57,999 nucleotides of DNA. Source: DASRJG01 sp964647625 (GTDB lineage: Bacteria > Acidobacteriota > Polarisedimenticolia > Polarisedimenticolales > DASRJG01). Shown here one piece after another: positions 11,162-20,196 of the stretch. Position 1 is the stretch's first letter; each line of letters starts with the position of its first letter. The DNA lies in NCBI GenBank assembly GCA_964647625.1, contig CAZYHZ010000024.1, positions 1-57,999 of the forward strand. Direction: 5' to 3'. The notes below the pieces were generated by a model, which made no database searches, had not been told where the DNA came from, and was given only the letters and a program-made list of their open reading frames with translations. Position numbers and translations under genes: made by a program.

Positions 11162-11806
11162 ATGTCGCGACCGGCTTGGATCCTCGCCGTCACCCTTCTC
11201 GGCACGGCCGCAACGCCGGCCAGGGAGCTGACCCTCTCCGGGAAGGTCGTCCTGTCCGACGCCGGCACGGTCCCGCCAGGCTGCCTGCTCCGGGTCACCC
11301 TGCACGATCTCTCCCCCGGCATCGCGAAAGATGCGTCGGTCGCGAGAAGCTCATTCACCGCCGAAGGGAAAACGCCGATCCGGTTCGAGCTCCCTTATAA
11401 CGAAGAAGCGATCGAGCCCAAGCGGCTCTACGGTCTGGCCGCCGTGATCACGAACTCTCGCGGTGCGCCGCTCTGGGAAACCCGCGTTCCCATCCGCGTG
11501 CTGACGCTCGGGAATCAGAAGAACCCGGAGTTGCTCCTGCGGCCCGCGGCGCAGCCGAAGAAACCGCCCGATCCCGACACGTTCACCGTCGACTGCGGGG
11601 ACCTCACGTTCCACGTCGCGATCCAGGGAGGCTCGGCGACCGTCACCGGGCTCGAACCGAAGCTCGTCCTCAAACGAGTCGAATCCCCCGGCGGGAGGAA
11701 GTTCTCCGACGGCGTGTCGATGCTCACCGTATTCGGCGAAGCGGTCTACTTCCAGGGGCCCACGCGCGCCTACCGGGACTGCAAGGTGCGTTCAGACTCG
11801 CATTAA
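11162..11806 (+). CDS. Secreted YbaY-like / MliC-like two-domain protein
   Basis: 214 residues. A signal peptide of about 20 residues is followed by a domain like the YbaY/YscW lipoprotein-type fold (about 22-125: LTLSGKVVLSDAG, LLRVTLHDLS, YGLAAVI, ETRVPIRVLT). A short Pro-rich linker leads to a C-terminal domain with paired cysteines (CGDLTFHV ... RDCKV) resembling MliC inhibitors of C-type lysozyme. No lipobox cysteine is clear. If the assignment holds, it would act in the periplasm or outer membrane and could protect peptidoglycan. The stop overlaps the convergent SBBP gene by 4 bases. Confidence 0.6.
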   Translation: MSRPAWILAVTLLGTAATPARELTLSGKVVLSDAGTVPPGCLLRVTLHDLSPGIAKDASVARSSFTAEGKTPIRFELPYNEEAIEPKRLYGLAAVITNSRGAPLWETRVPIRVLTLGNQKNPELLLRPAAQPKKPPDPDTFTVDCGDLTFHVAIQGGSATVTGLEPKLVLKRVESPGGRKFSDGVSMLTVFGEAVYFQGPTRAYRDCKVRSDSH

Positions 11807-13878
11807 CGACAGTCCGTGCACGGGCACTGCGGCTGCGCGTCGAGCGCGTCTCGCGGGTCGGGCTGGAGCGAGGAATCTCCGAACCCCTGGGGGACGCAAA
11901 CACCGATGCCTCGCGAGAGAAAGTAATACCCATCGCCGGCCGGCGGCGCCGGAAGCGACTCGGTTCCGGACGTGAGGTAGGAGCCCAGGCAGGTGCTCTG
12001 CCCATAGCCATGGCTCCCCCGAAGCGTAGACAGCAGGCCGTAGCGCACTTCGAACTGGGGCAGACCTTGCTGCGTCACGTAGTGAAGCGTGGTTGGGGAC
12101 TTGCCCGAAAGCCACATCCCGCAGTCTTGGATGAGATAGATGGCCGTGCTGCCGTAGATCTGCCGGTTCGTGTCGCGCAGCTCGAACGTCACCGGCGCCG
12201 GGCCGAGCGGAATCCTGGAAGTGACGTCCGTGCTCGGCACGGGAACGAGGCTCAAGTCGATCGGTAGCCCGAGGTGGTACGGGGGCACGCCGGGCTGACC
12301 GGAGTATGGGCCAAGCCCGGCGTCGACGCCGTTCACGGTGAGAAGGTCGTCGGCGACCACCGGTGTAAACGCCGTGCCCGAAGACGAGACCCAATAAGTG
12401 TCGCCGGCGCTCCGCGACACGGTGAGGCTCTTGGCGTCGTAGACGTCTTGGCCGAGAACGGACGCATCGCGCGCACACAGCGGCCGGAACAGAAGCCGCC
12501 CGTAGCTCGGATCTTCCCGGAACGTTGAGCCGCAAGCCCCGAGACGAGTCACGTAGGTACCGGAAGACGTCACCGACAACGGCCCGAACGTCGTCGTATT
12601 CGCGCACCAGCCGGTCCCGATGAGATCTCCCGTCGGCCCCAACGCGACTCCCCACCCGCTGGCGTTGCCGCCGGCCGTCCGCGTGCCGCTCGCCCACTGG
12701 ATGGCTCCGGCGGAATCGACTTTGACGAAGAATGCGTCGCCCGACACGTTCCCCGCGGTCAGGCTGAATGGGCCGAAGTGGGCCGTGTCGTTGAACAGGC
12801 CGGTCACGTACGAGTTACCGGCGGCATCCGTGATCTGGCCTCGCGCCTGGTCGGGACCGCTTCCCCCGAACCCGTCCGCCCACAAGAACGTGCCGGCCGA
12901 GTCGAGCTTGACGAGAAACACATCGTCGCTGTCGCCGCCATACTCGATCAAATGGAAAGGACCGAAATCGGCGCTCTCGCTGAAATAGCCCGACGCGTAG
13001 ACGTTGCCGAGGCTGTCGACGCCCACCCCCTGGCCGTAGTCGCTGTTCGCTCCGCCCATGCTTCGCGCCCATGCGACGCCCCCGCCGCTGTCGAGCTTGA
13101 CGACGTAGGCCTCGTACGTCGGGAGCGAGCCGGCCGAGAGCGCGAATGATCCGAACACCGCAACGTTTTGGAACGCTCCCGTGACGAACATGGCGCCGTC
13201 GGCGGCGATGGCGATCGCGTTGACTTCGTCGCGTGCGCTTCCTCCGCCGAGGCGCGCGGCCTGGATGAAGTTGCCGTCGGAGTCGAGCGTCGCGACGAAG
13301 ACGTCCAGGTCGCCGCCGGAAACCGCGGTGTAGGCACCGAACGTAGCGGTGTCCGAGAATTCCCCGGCCAACCGAACGTGACCGGAACCGTCGATTTTGA
13401 GTGCCTCGCCGACATCGTTGCCGGTACCGCCGAATCGTTTCGCCCACAACACGGTGCCGTTCGGGTCGAGCTTTTCGACGAAGCCATCGATCGAGCCGGC
13501 CGAATTGAGCGCGAAAGATCCGAACTGAGCGCTGGCCTTGAAGTCTCCGGCGACGTAGACGTTGCCGTTGACGTCGACATCGACGGCCGTGCCTGCGTCG
13601 TAATCGGCGCCCCCCATCCCTTTGGCCCAGACGACATTGCCCTGTGGGTCGAGCTTAGCGACGAACACGTCTTGCAAGCCCGCGTTCGGCAGGCTGAAGT
13701 TTCCGAAAATGCCGGTGCCGGAGTAGAACCCGGTCACATAGACGTTGCCGGCTCCGTCCGTGGCGACCGCATACGATTGACCTGAGACCGAGTTGGCCCA
13801 GGCGAACTCCTGAGCCGGGACGCCTCGCGCCGCCAGAACGATCGCCGCCCCACCAAGTGCCGCCCCGAGACGCCGCAT
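11803..13878 (-). CDS. Secreted SBBP-repeat beta-propeller protein
   Basis: 691 residues. A signal peptide (cleavage near PAQ, about residue 22) is followed by about eight SBBP repeats of roughly 50 residues. They carry the family phrases DAAGNVYVTG, DVFVAKLD, GTVLWAKRFGG and DEVNAIA. From about residue 430 the sequence changes to a Cys-containing region and ends with a variant of the C-terminal module shared with other secreted proteins in this window (GYYFLSRGIGVC), closing with CPCTDCR. Such propellers are usually extracellular scaffolds; no catalytic site is visible. A 70-bp gap separates it from the sortase, so it might be in the same operon, but it has no sorting signal. Confidence 0.8.
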   Translation of the reverse strand: MRRLGAALGGAAIVLAARGVPAQEFAWANSVSGQSYAVATDGAGNVYVTGFYSGTGIFGNFSLPNAGLQDVFVAKLDPQGNVVWAKGMGGADYDAGTAVDVDVNGNVYVAGDFKASAQFGSFALNSAGSIDGFVEKLDPNGTVLWAKRFGGTGNDVGEALKIDGSGHVRLAGEFSDTATFGAYTAVSGGDLDVFVATLDSDGNFIQAARLGGGSARDEVNAIAIAADGAMFVTGAFQNVAVFGSFALSAGSLPTYEAYVVKLDSGGGVAWARSMGGANSDYGQGVGVDSLGNVYASGYFSESADFGPFHLIEYGGDSDDVFLVKLDSAGTFLWADGFGGSGPDQARGQITDAAGNSYVTGLFNDTAHFGPFSLTAGNVSGDAFFVKVDSAGAIQWASGTRTAGGNASGWGVALGPTGDLIGTGWCANTTTFGPLSVTSSGTYVTRLGACGSTFREDPSYGRLLFRPLCARDASVLGQDVYDAKSLTVSRSAGDTYWVSSSGTAFTPVVADDLLTVNGVDAGLGPYSGQPGVPPYHLGLPIDLSLVPVPSTDVTSRIPLGPAPVTFELRDTNRQIYGSTAIYLIQDCGMWLSGKSPTTLHYVTQQGLPQFEVRYGLLSTLRGSHGYGQSTCLGSYLTSGTESLPAPPAGDGYYFLSRGIGVCVPQGFGDSSLQPDPRDALDAQPQCPCTDCR

Positions 13879-13948
13879 CGCGCTACCCCCCAGCTAGGGC
13901 AGTGAATCTACCGCGAAACGAACGGACCGGGGGTCGCGACAAGACCGA

Positions 13949-14533
13949 TCAAGGTTGTGTTTTCACAACGACACGAGTGGGCTCACAGTCGACGACGAAC
14001 CGCCAGGGGGAATGAAGCCATCCCCGGAACGGCCAGCAGGTCATGAGGACGACCCGGTCGCTCCGACCGTCGAGGACGCTCGTGTCGTCGAACCGTACGA
14101 CCTCGGTCGACGCGACGCGGTAGGTGTGCCGGCCTCCGGGGGCCTCGATGACGACGTCGTCCCCCACGCGAAGATCGGCGAGAAAGGCGGCCCAGGAATC
14201 CCGATGGCCCGCCAGCACGCAGGCACCCGGAGCTCCCGGCCCGGCCGTCCCGTCGACGTGTCCGATGCCGAAGGCGAGCGCCGGGCCCGAGGCATTCGAG
14301 AGGACCGCCCGCGCCACGCCCAAGCGCGGAACTTCCAGGCGTGCGATCGGGTGCATGTCGGCCGACGACCAGGGTGGGCGGGCCCGGCCGTCTCGAAGCG
14401 TGGACTCGAGGGCGCGATCGATCAGCACCACACCGATCGCGCCCTTCACGCGGACCCAGCCCGCCCGCGCGACCAGAAACGAGCCCGGCAGAAGGAGCAC
14501 TCCCGCGAGGACGCAGATGATCCGGCGTTTCAT
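13949..14533 (-). CDS. Sortase, class GN type
   Basis: 194 residues. An N-terminal membrane anchor (about 5-25) is followed by a sortase fold with all three catalytic residues: His110 (LAGHRDS), Cys166 (LMTCWPF) and Arg178 (SPWRFV). The family transfers proteins bearing LPxTG-like signals to an acceptor. Class GN sortases occur in Gram-negative bacteria and are normally next to one dedicated substrate. That is the case here: the start overlaps the stop of the VIT/vWA gene by 4 bp (ATGA), so the two are translationally coupled. Confidence 0.85.
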   Translation of the reverse strand: MKRRIICVLAGVLLLPGSFLVARAGWVRVKGAIGVVLIDRALESTLRDGRARPPWSSADMHPIARLEVPRLGVARAVLSNASGPALAFGIGHVDGTAGPGAPGACVLAGHRDSWAAFLADLRVGDDVVIEAPGGRHTYRVASTEVVRFDDTSVLDGRSDRVVLMTCWPFRGWLHSPWRFVVDCEPTRVVVKTQP

Positions 14534-16476
14534 GCTGAGGCGCGTCCCGCGCGGAGTGCGCTCATCGCGACCAGCGCTCCGGCTCCGAAGAGGATGACTC
14601 CGGCGAGCAGGAGCAGCGGCTCGTCGGACCCGCTCTGCGGCAAATCACCGTCCTCGTCGTCGCACGGGCCGTCGGACGAAACGTGTTCGTCGTCCGCGAC
14701 GACGACGAAGCTCGTGTACGAGGTGACGAGCGAGAACCGCTTCGCCAGGTCGATGACGTCGGCGCGGACGGTTGCAGGATCCACGCCGCGGACGCGCGAC
14801 CGCTGGAGGGCCGCGACCCGCGCTCGCGCCCAGCGCGTGCCGATTCCGGCGTTGGCGCCCGCCGCAGCGAAATCGACGTCCATGGTCACCGGGCCGCCCG
14901 GCGCGCGACCCCAGACACGAAGCTTCGGCAGCGGCTTGCCCGGATCGAAGCGCGCGGTCACGACGAGCGGCCGGCCTTCGTAAAGGTCCGGCACGGGATC
15001 CGGGTCGGCGGACAGAGGCGGGGCTCCGTCCCATTCGAGGCTCAGGTCGGTGATCGCCGCACGCTCGGTCCGAGACATGAGATCGATCGTCTTGGCTTGC
15101 ACGTCGGCACGATTTCCGATCGATTCGAAGCTTCCGCGACCGGCGCGCGCAAGCTCCTTCATCAGCCACCGGTTGGGCGCGGTTCCGATGCCGACGATGT
15201 GGAGCCTCACGTCTCCCAGGTGGCGCCCGACTTCTGCAACGACTTCGTCTTCGTTGTCCACGGCGCCGTCGGTGATCAGGATCACGCGCTGCAGCATGGA
15301 CGGATCGCCGCGTCCGGAGATGTCGAGCGCCCGGACGACAGCGGGCAGGATCTCGGTGCCGCCCCCTACCTCGAGGCTCGACACCCATTGCTTGGCGGCG
15401 GCGATCGCCAGCGGCTCGGCGGCGACGAGCTTGTCGGAGTAGGCCTCGCTCGACTGGTCGAACTTGATCATCGTGAACGTGTCGCCGGCGCGCAGCCGGT
15501 CGAGCGCGACGAGCATCGCCGCCTTGGCCTGCGCGAGCGAAGGACCCTCCATCGAGCCCGACACGTCGATCACGAACACGGTCTGCGTCGGGAAGCCCGC
15601 CGCTTCCGGCCGGTCGACGGACGGAGGAACCACCATGGCGAGCCCGTACCGGCCGTCGGGCCGGTCTTCGATCAGCCCGCCCGCCAGCGGAGCGGCCGCG
15701 ACCTTCGGCCGCCAGCGGAGAACGAAGTCGCGATCCGCGGGAACCGGCGCCGGTCCCACTCGGATGTCCAGCGAGGTCCCGCGACGGCTCGTTCGAATCA
15801 CGTGGGACGTCGAGATGACGTCGTCGATCGGAACCCCGGCATCGATCGTCGCGCGGATGGACACCCGCGGTTCATCCGAGGCCGGCGCGGCGGTGCCCGG
15901 AAGCGGATCGGACGTGCGCGATCCATCGGGTGCGTAACGCGCCGTGATCGTGGTCGGGAATACGGTCTGGAACTCTCCCCCGCTCCATTCGGCGTCGTCT
16001 TGCATGTCCAGGCGGATCACGACGGCGCCTCGGGGAGGGATGTTCGCGACGCGCGTCAGAAAGACGTTCGGCCTGTGTTGCTCGACGAGGCCCGCGCCCC
16101 GGCCTCGGACTTTGGCCTCGTCGAACGTCCGGCGGGCTTCTTCCTTCTCCTCGATCGTTCCCGAGAAGCGGCGTTCGCCGATCTCGAGCACGAGCCCGTC
16201 GACCGCGGCGCCCTCCGGGAGCGGAAACTCGTAGTCGGCGTCCAGCGCCTCGTCCGTCGGGTTCTCGAATCTCTGGTCGAGGTGCGAGCGGACGATCGGT
16301 CCGGCGATCGACAGCGAGACGTCCATCGAGACGACGGGAAGCCGGACGCGCATTCCGTTCATCGTGGCGAGCAAGGTGCCGGCGCCAGGGGGCTCCTCGC
16401 CCGGGGGCTGCTGGGCGGCGGCAGCGACGGAGAGCGCGCAGACGACGAGGGCGGCCGGGAAGATGCGGTGGGTCAT
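14530..16476 (-). CDS. VIT/vWA sortase target protein (LPQSG)
   Basis: 648 residues. A signal peptide (1-21) is followed by a VIT domain (about 35-165) and a von Willebrand A domain (about 295-465) with an intact metal-ion site, DVSGS at 304-308. The C-terminus is a sorting signal: an acidic linker, LPQSG at 612-616, a 20-residue hydrophobic segment and a basic tail. This is the architecture of the sortase target that accompanies class GN sortases, with Ser replacing Thr in the motif. It is presumably cut between Ser and Gly and attached to an unknown acceptor. It is the first gene of a coupled pair. Confidence 0.85.
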   Translation of the reverse strand: MTHRIFPAALVVCALSVAAAAQQPPGEEPPGAGTLLATMNGMRVRLPVVSMDVSLSIAGPIVRSHLDQRFENPTDEALDADYEFPLPEGAAVDGLVLEIGERRFSGTIEEKEEARRTFDEAKVRGRGAGLVEQHRPNVFLTRVANIPPRGAVVIRLDMQDDAEWSGGEFQTVFPTTITARYAPDGSRTSDPLPGTAAPASDEPRVSIRATIDAGVPIDDVISTSHVIRTSRRGTSLDIRVGPAPVPADRDFVLRWRPKVAAAPLAGGLIEDRPDGRYGLAMVVPPSVDRPEAAGFPTQTVFVIDVSGSMEGPSLAQAKAAMLVALDRLRAGDTFTMIKFDQSSEAYSDKLVAAEPLAIAAAKQWVSSLEVGGGTEILPAVVRALDISGRGDPSMLQRVILITDGAVDNEDEVVAEVGRHLGDVRLHIVGIGTAPNRWLMKELARAGRGSFESIGNRADVQAKTIDLMSRTERAAITDLSLEWDGAPPLSADPDPVPDLYEGRPLVVTARFDPGKPLPKLRVWGRAPGGPVTMDVDFAAAGANAGIGTRWARARVAALQRSRVRGVDPATVRADVIDLAKRFSLVTSYTSFVVVADDEHVSSDGPCDDEDGDLPQSGSDEPLLLLAGVILFGAGALVAMSALRAGRASA

Positions 16477-16525
16477 GGGGCCTTCTTTCGGCCCGGGGAG
16501 GCTCTTTTGCGGAGGGCCGGGCGGA

Positions 16526-16544
16526 GCGCTCGCATCGCGAGCGC
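16526..16544. repeat. Perfect 8-3-8 inverted repeat (hairpin) upstream of the VIT/vWA gene
   Basis: GCGCTCGC-ATC-GCGAGCGC forms a very stable potential stem-loop about 50 bases before the ATG at 16476, in the 192-bp gap to the 16669 gene. With no T tract it is not a clear terminator. It could be an operator or a 5' leader structure. No other feature was seen in this gap. Confidence 0.4.
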
Positions 16545-16668
16545 CGTGCCGCCCCTCGGGCGCGAAAGATCGAGGGAATTCCCGGAGCGGTCGAGCGGCC
16601 GCGTGGGATCGCGGACACGGACGTGTCGCCGTTGACGCTACTTCGCGACGGCGCCGCCGCCTTTTTTC

Positions 16669-17154
16669 TTACGACTGGCTGACCGGCTCGACGGTGAGAG
16701 CTTCACCCTTCATCCGGAACCGCAGCTCGATGCCCTTCGTCCGGGACACCTCGAGGTTGTAGACCCCCGAGAGGTACGTCTTCCCCTTGTCGGTATAGAC
16801 CTTCGCGATCAGTTTGTGCGCTCCCGCGGTCACCTGGACGGGATCCCAGCGCGTCGTCTGTGAGATGAGATAAACCGGCTTCTGGAACTTCTCGTTGAAC
16901 ACCGGCTTGTCGTCGAGCGTCACGACGAGGTTCCCCCGCCGGATGCGGCTCGTGATGCTGAAAGTGATCGGGCTCTTCGTGGCCGCCTTGGCTGCGGACT
17001 TCGATGCCGGCTTCCCCGCAGCCTTGACGGCGGAGTGCTGAGACTGGGCGGTCGGGACGGCGATCGAAGCAGAGGCGACGAGCGCCGGGACCGTCAGGGC
17101 GGCGATCGCCGGAATCACGAGCCGAGCGAGGGCCTTCATCTTTATTGTGCTCAT
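16669..17154 (-). CDS. Secreted protein of unknown function
   Basis: 161 residues from ATG 17154, with GGAGG eight bases upstream. An upstream in-frame start at 17178 lacks a comparable site. It has a Lys-rich N-terminus, a hydrophobic signal segment (about 12-32), an Ala/Lys/Ser-rich linker (about 35-60) and then a compact domain of predicted beta strands (RGNLVVTLDDKPVF, GAHKLIAKVYTD, GIELRFRMKGE). The domain looks immunoglobulin-like, but I do not recognise a family. It lies 129 bp downstream of the cyclic-nucleotide-binding gene and may have its own promoter. Confidence 0.65.
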   Translation of the reverse strand: MSTIKMKALARLVIPAIAALTVPALVASASIAVPTAQSQHSAVKAAGKPASKSAAKAATKSPITFSITSRIRRGNLVVTLDDKPVFNEKFQKPVYLISQTTRWDPVQVTAGAHKLIAKVYTDKGKTYLSGVYNLEVSRTKGIELRFRMKGEALTVEPVSQS

Positions 17155-17283
17155 ACTTAGATCCTCCACGAGCCTCACCCGGCAATATGAGTCCCGCCCG
17201 CGCGTAGCGGCAGGCCTGCTTTTTGGACCGCGAGTTCAAGGACGTCATCGCCCGGAAGGGCGCGGATTCAGCTGGAATTCCGC

Positions 17284-17694
17284 TTATTGTGAGCGTGCGG
17301 CGCGCAGAAGCTGCGCCATCCGCTGGAGAAGCTTCCAGCCGATGACGCCGTTGGCCTCGACCACCGGGCGAAAATCCCAGTACGTCAGCCCGTAGCAGAC
17401 GAGATCGCTGGTGGCGATGATCGACGCCATGCGCGTCCCTTCGTCGAACATCGCGATCTCGCCGAAGTAGTCGCCCCCCTGGAGCGTCGTGTGCTCCTTC
17501 TGGCCGATCAGCACCTTGGCGTCGCCCGATTCGATGACGAAGAAGGCGGCGCCGCCCGAGCCTTCCTGGATGACGACGTCTCCCGCCCCGAAGCGGCGCT
17601 CCTTGAAGAGGCGCGCGATCTGCTTGATCTCGGACTCGTCGAGATCCGCGAAGACGGGGACGCGCCGCAGCACCTCGATGGGAGCGCCGCGCAC
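17284..17694 (-). CDS. Stand-alone cyclic nucleotide-binding domain protein
   Basis: 136 residues starting with GTG one base after the preceding stop. It is a single Crp/PKA-type cNMP-binding fold. The phosphate-binding cassette is visible: GGDYFGEIAMFDEGTRMASI, with the Gly-Glu pair and the Arg that contact cyclic phosphate. There is no helix-turn-helix, so it is not a Crp-type transcription factor. As the last gene of the split dikinase operon it probably acts as a regulatory subunit, comparable in position to the CBS-domain activator of Thauera phenylphosphate synthase. That role is inferred from context. Confidence 0.8.
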   Translation of the reverse strand: MRGAPIEVLRRVPVFADLDESEIKQIARLFKERRFGAGDVVIQEGSGGAAFFVIESGDAKVLIGQKEHTTLQGGDYFGEIAMFDEGTRMASIIATSDLVCYGLTYWDFRPVVEANGVIGWKLLQRMAQLLRAARSQ

Positions 17695-17695
17695 G

Positions 17696-18511
17696 TCAGG
17701 CCCCTTTCGTGATGGCCCGGCACTGAAGCAGGTAGATCTTTCCGGAGGCCAGAGCCCACTCGATGTCCCGCGCCGGACCGTAGACGCGCTCGCACGTCGC
17801 CGCGAGCTCGCCGAGCTGGGCCAAATGGTCGTCTTCGAGGCAGAGCGTTTCGACGAGATCGGGCGCGAGCGCGTCCTCGACCGTCCCGCCGCCCGGGACC
17901 ATCCGCACGGCGATCTTCTTGAACCCCGGTGTGCGCTCGAGCACCTCGCCCGACCGCGCGATGCGGAAGTGATCGGGGATCACGATGCCGGCGACGACCG
18001 CCTCGCCCAGCCCCCAGCTCGCCTCGACGACGCGCTCCTCGTCGCCGGTGACCGGGTTCTTCGTGAACATCACGCCGGCTGCGGTGGGATCGAGCAACGC
18101 CTGGACGACGACCCCGACGCTCGGTCGCGTGAACTGGCCCACGCGCTGCCGGTACGTGATGGCCGAATCCGAGTTCGCCGACCACCAGACCTTGTTGAGC
18201 GCGGCCGCCACGTGGTCGACGGACGGGACGTTGAGGAGCGTCAGGTGCTGCCCCGCAAAGCTCGCCATCTTGCCGTCCTCGTCGGCAGCCGACGAGCGCA
18301 CGGCGAGCGGCCCGCCCAGGGGCCGCACCCACTTGATGACTTCCTTGGTGGCCTTCGCTTCCCCCGAGGCGACGGCTTCGACGATGTCGCCGGAGAGCGC
18401 GACGCCCGGGGGAACGGGAAGCCCGTCACGGATCGCCTGCCCCAAGCCCACGGCCTTCGAGCCGAACTGCGACTCATCGTGGGCATCCTGGAGGAGGACG
18501 ACTTGCTTCAC
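17696..18511 (-). CDS. Stand-alone ATP-grasp (PPDK/PEP-synthase N-terminal) subunit
   Basis: 271 residues from a GTG that overlaps the preceding stop (GTGA). It is a complete pyruvate-phosphate-dikinase-type nucleotide-binding domain: GSKAVGLG near the N-terminus, LAVRSSAADED with SFAGQ, AGVMFTKNPVTGDE, EASWGLGEAVV, and the closing DIEWALASGKIYLLQCRAI. The normal partner domains are absent from this chain and supplied by the preceding gene. The expected chemistry is ATP-dependent pyrophosphorylation of the swivelling His, yielding AMP, Pi and a phosphorylated substrate. The substrate is unknown. Confidence 0.85.
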   Translation of the reverse strand: MKQVVLLQDAHDESQFGSKAVGLGQAIRDGLPVPPGVALSGDIVEAVASGEAKATKEVIKWVRPLGGPLAVRSSAADEDGKMASFAGQHLTLLNVPSVDHVAAALNKVWWSANSDSAITYRQRVGQFTRPSVGVVVQALLDPTAAGVMFTKNPVTGDEERVVEASWGLGEAVVAGIVIPDHFRIARSGEVLERTPGFKKIAVRMVPGGGTVEDALAPDLVETLCLEDDHLAQLGELAATCERVYGPARDIEWALASGKIYLLQCRAITKGA

Positions 18512-20139
18512 CCAAGCACCGTCACTTCACCCTTGTTCCCATCGACGCGGAGCTTCGCGCCGTCTTGGATCCGGTCGGTCGCCTCGCGCGTCCCGACGAC
18601 GCCGGGGATGCCGTATTCGCGCGCGACGATGGCCGAGTGGGAGAGGAGGCCGCCGCTGTCGGTCACGATCGCGCCCAGGAGCGGGAGAAGAATGTTGAAG
18701 GCCTCCGTCGTCGACTGCGTGACGAGGACGTCGCCTTTCTGGATCCGGCCGAACTCGGTCGGGCCGTTGACCCGCCGCGCCGGACCCTCGTAGACGCCCT
18801 TGCTCGCGGCGAGCCCGCGCAGCATGTGCGTCTCGTGCTTGGCCTCGGAGCTTCCGAACAGCGCGTTCAGCGCGACGCCCGTCGCACGCATCAGCCGCCC
18901 GACTCCGGGAGGAAGGCCCGATGGATCGGGCGGAGGCGGAGGCGGCGTGCCGAGCTGCTGCGGAACGTCCTTCGCCGACCAGTGAGTGCGGTAAGCCGCG
19001 CGTCCGGCAAGCTCGTCCGCCGACGGCCCGCCCGTCCCGAGCACGAGCGCGCGCATCTCGTCGATCCCGGCGTCGACCATGTGAACGGCGTCGTGGATCC
19101 GCCCCTTGGCCTTCGCTCTGCGGCCGGCTGCGAGGGCCGCCCGCCGCATCAGGCCCGACGCCCAGATGTCGCTGAAGACCCCGCGCTCGTCGCGCACGCG
19201 GTAGTTCCCGCGCGCCTCCTCGAGCAGGTCGTCGAACTCGGCACGGTGCTTTTCGGGAACCTTCGCGCGAACCGCCGCGATCGCCTTGTCGACATTCGAC
19301 GTATCGATGGCCGAGCTGGAGGCTGCGACGCGGATGGCGCGCACGAGCGCATCCGGGAGCTCGAGGGCGTAGGGGTTCGAGATGTCGAACCCGTCGAGGA
19401 GGCGATAGCCGACGAGATCGAGATAGGCGGATACCGCGGCGCCCGTGCCGCCGCCCTGCGCCCTCATTCCGGACAGCACGCTCGCGGGGTCGCCGTCCGA
19501 ATCGAGGAGCCGCTTCGCGCGCGGATCGGCGTTGATCGCTTCGATCATCGTGTGAAGCTCGGCGGATGCGCCCGCCGACACGGGCGATGCGCCGCGCATG
19601 AGCTCCAGAAGCTCGGCGGGCGGAAGCCCCGTCCACTCGCCGACGTGTGCCAGGAAGTCCCCGATCGGAACGATGGCCGCCCCCGTGAAGCGCATGTGCT
19701 GGTAGATCATCTGCACGTGGTGGTCGCGGCACCTCGTGAGGTAATCCGCGAGCTCCGCGTCCGAGAGCGTGTCGGGGTCGACGGACTGGATCGCCCGATG
19801 CGCCTTGATCGCCGTGGGCTTGAACGTGGCGTCCCATTCCTCGCGCTGCGTTCGCCAGTACTTGGTCTTGACGGCCTCGTCCGCGCGCTCGAAGCGCTTG
19901 GGGAGTTCGCTCTCCGGAACGGGCGCGACGGACTTGTAGCCGAAGCCGTCGATGTAGGTCATCCGCAGGCCGTCGATCAACATCCCGTAGCCGCGGGCGA
20001 ATTCGCTCGTTCCGCGCTGGAACGGCTCGGGATGCATCTCCGTCCAGTATCGCGTCGCGGGGCGCGGGAGGTGGACGGGATCGAGCTCCCAGAATCCGGG
20101 GCCTGAGGGCGCTTGGATGTTGGGTCGGGGCGGCGTCAT
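18508..20139 (-). CDS. PEP-utilising mobile (swivelling His) domain subunit, RPH/PpsA-like
   Basis: 543 residues from ATG 20139, with GGAGG eight bases upstream. Residues 1 to about 385 are helical and resemble the substrate-binding region of rifampin phosphotransferase and the PpsA subunit of phenylphosphate synthase. A proline run (about 395-408) then links to a C-terminal phosphohistidine domain (about 440-543), with catalytic His501 in TDSGGLLSHSAIVAREYG. The PEP/pyruvate-binding TIM barrel of true PEP synthase is missing, which argues against PEP synthesis. First gene of a three-gene operon with tight overlaps. The acceptor could be an antibiotic, a phenol or a metabolite; the sequence does not decide. 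Confidence 0.8.
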   Translation of the reverse strand: MTPPRPNIQAPSGPGFWELDPVHLPRPATRYWTEMHPEPFQRGTSEFARGYGMLIDGLRMTYIDGFGYKSVAPVPESELPKRFERADEAVKTKYWRTQREEWDATFKPTAIKAHRAIQSVDPDTLSDAELADYLTRCRDHHVQMIYQHMRFTGAAIVPIGDFLAHVGEWTGLPPAELLELMRGASPVSAGASAELHTMIEAINADPRAKRLLDSDGDPASVLSGMRAQGGGTGAAVSAYLDLVGYRLLDGFDISNPYALELPDALVRAIRVAASSSAIDTSNVDKAIAAVRAKVPEKHRAEFDDLLEEARGNYRVRDERGVFSDIWASGLMRRAALAAGRRAKAKGRIHDAVHMVDAGIDEMRALVLGTGGPSADELAGRAAYRTHWSAKDVPQQLGTPPPPPPDPSGLPPGVGRLMRATGVALNALFGSSEAKHETHMLRGLAASKGVYEGPARRVNGPTEFGRIQKGDVLVTQSTTEAFNILLPLLGAIVTDSGGLLSHSAIVAREYGIPGVVGTREATDRIQDGAKLRVDGNKGEVTVLG

Positions 20140-20196
20140 CGAGAATCCTCCCTGGTAAGCCCGCTATTATGCTCCGGTCGGGGCGAGGAGGATACG

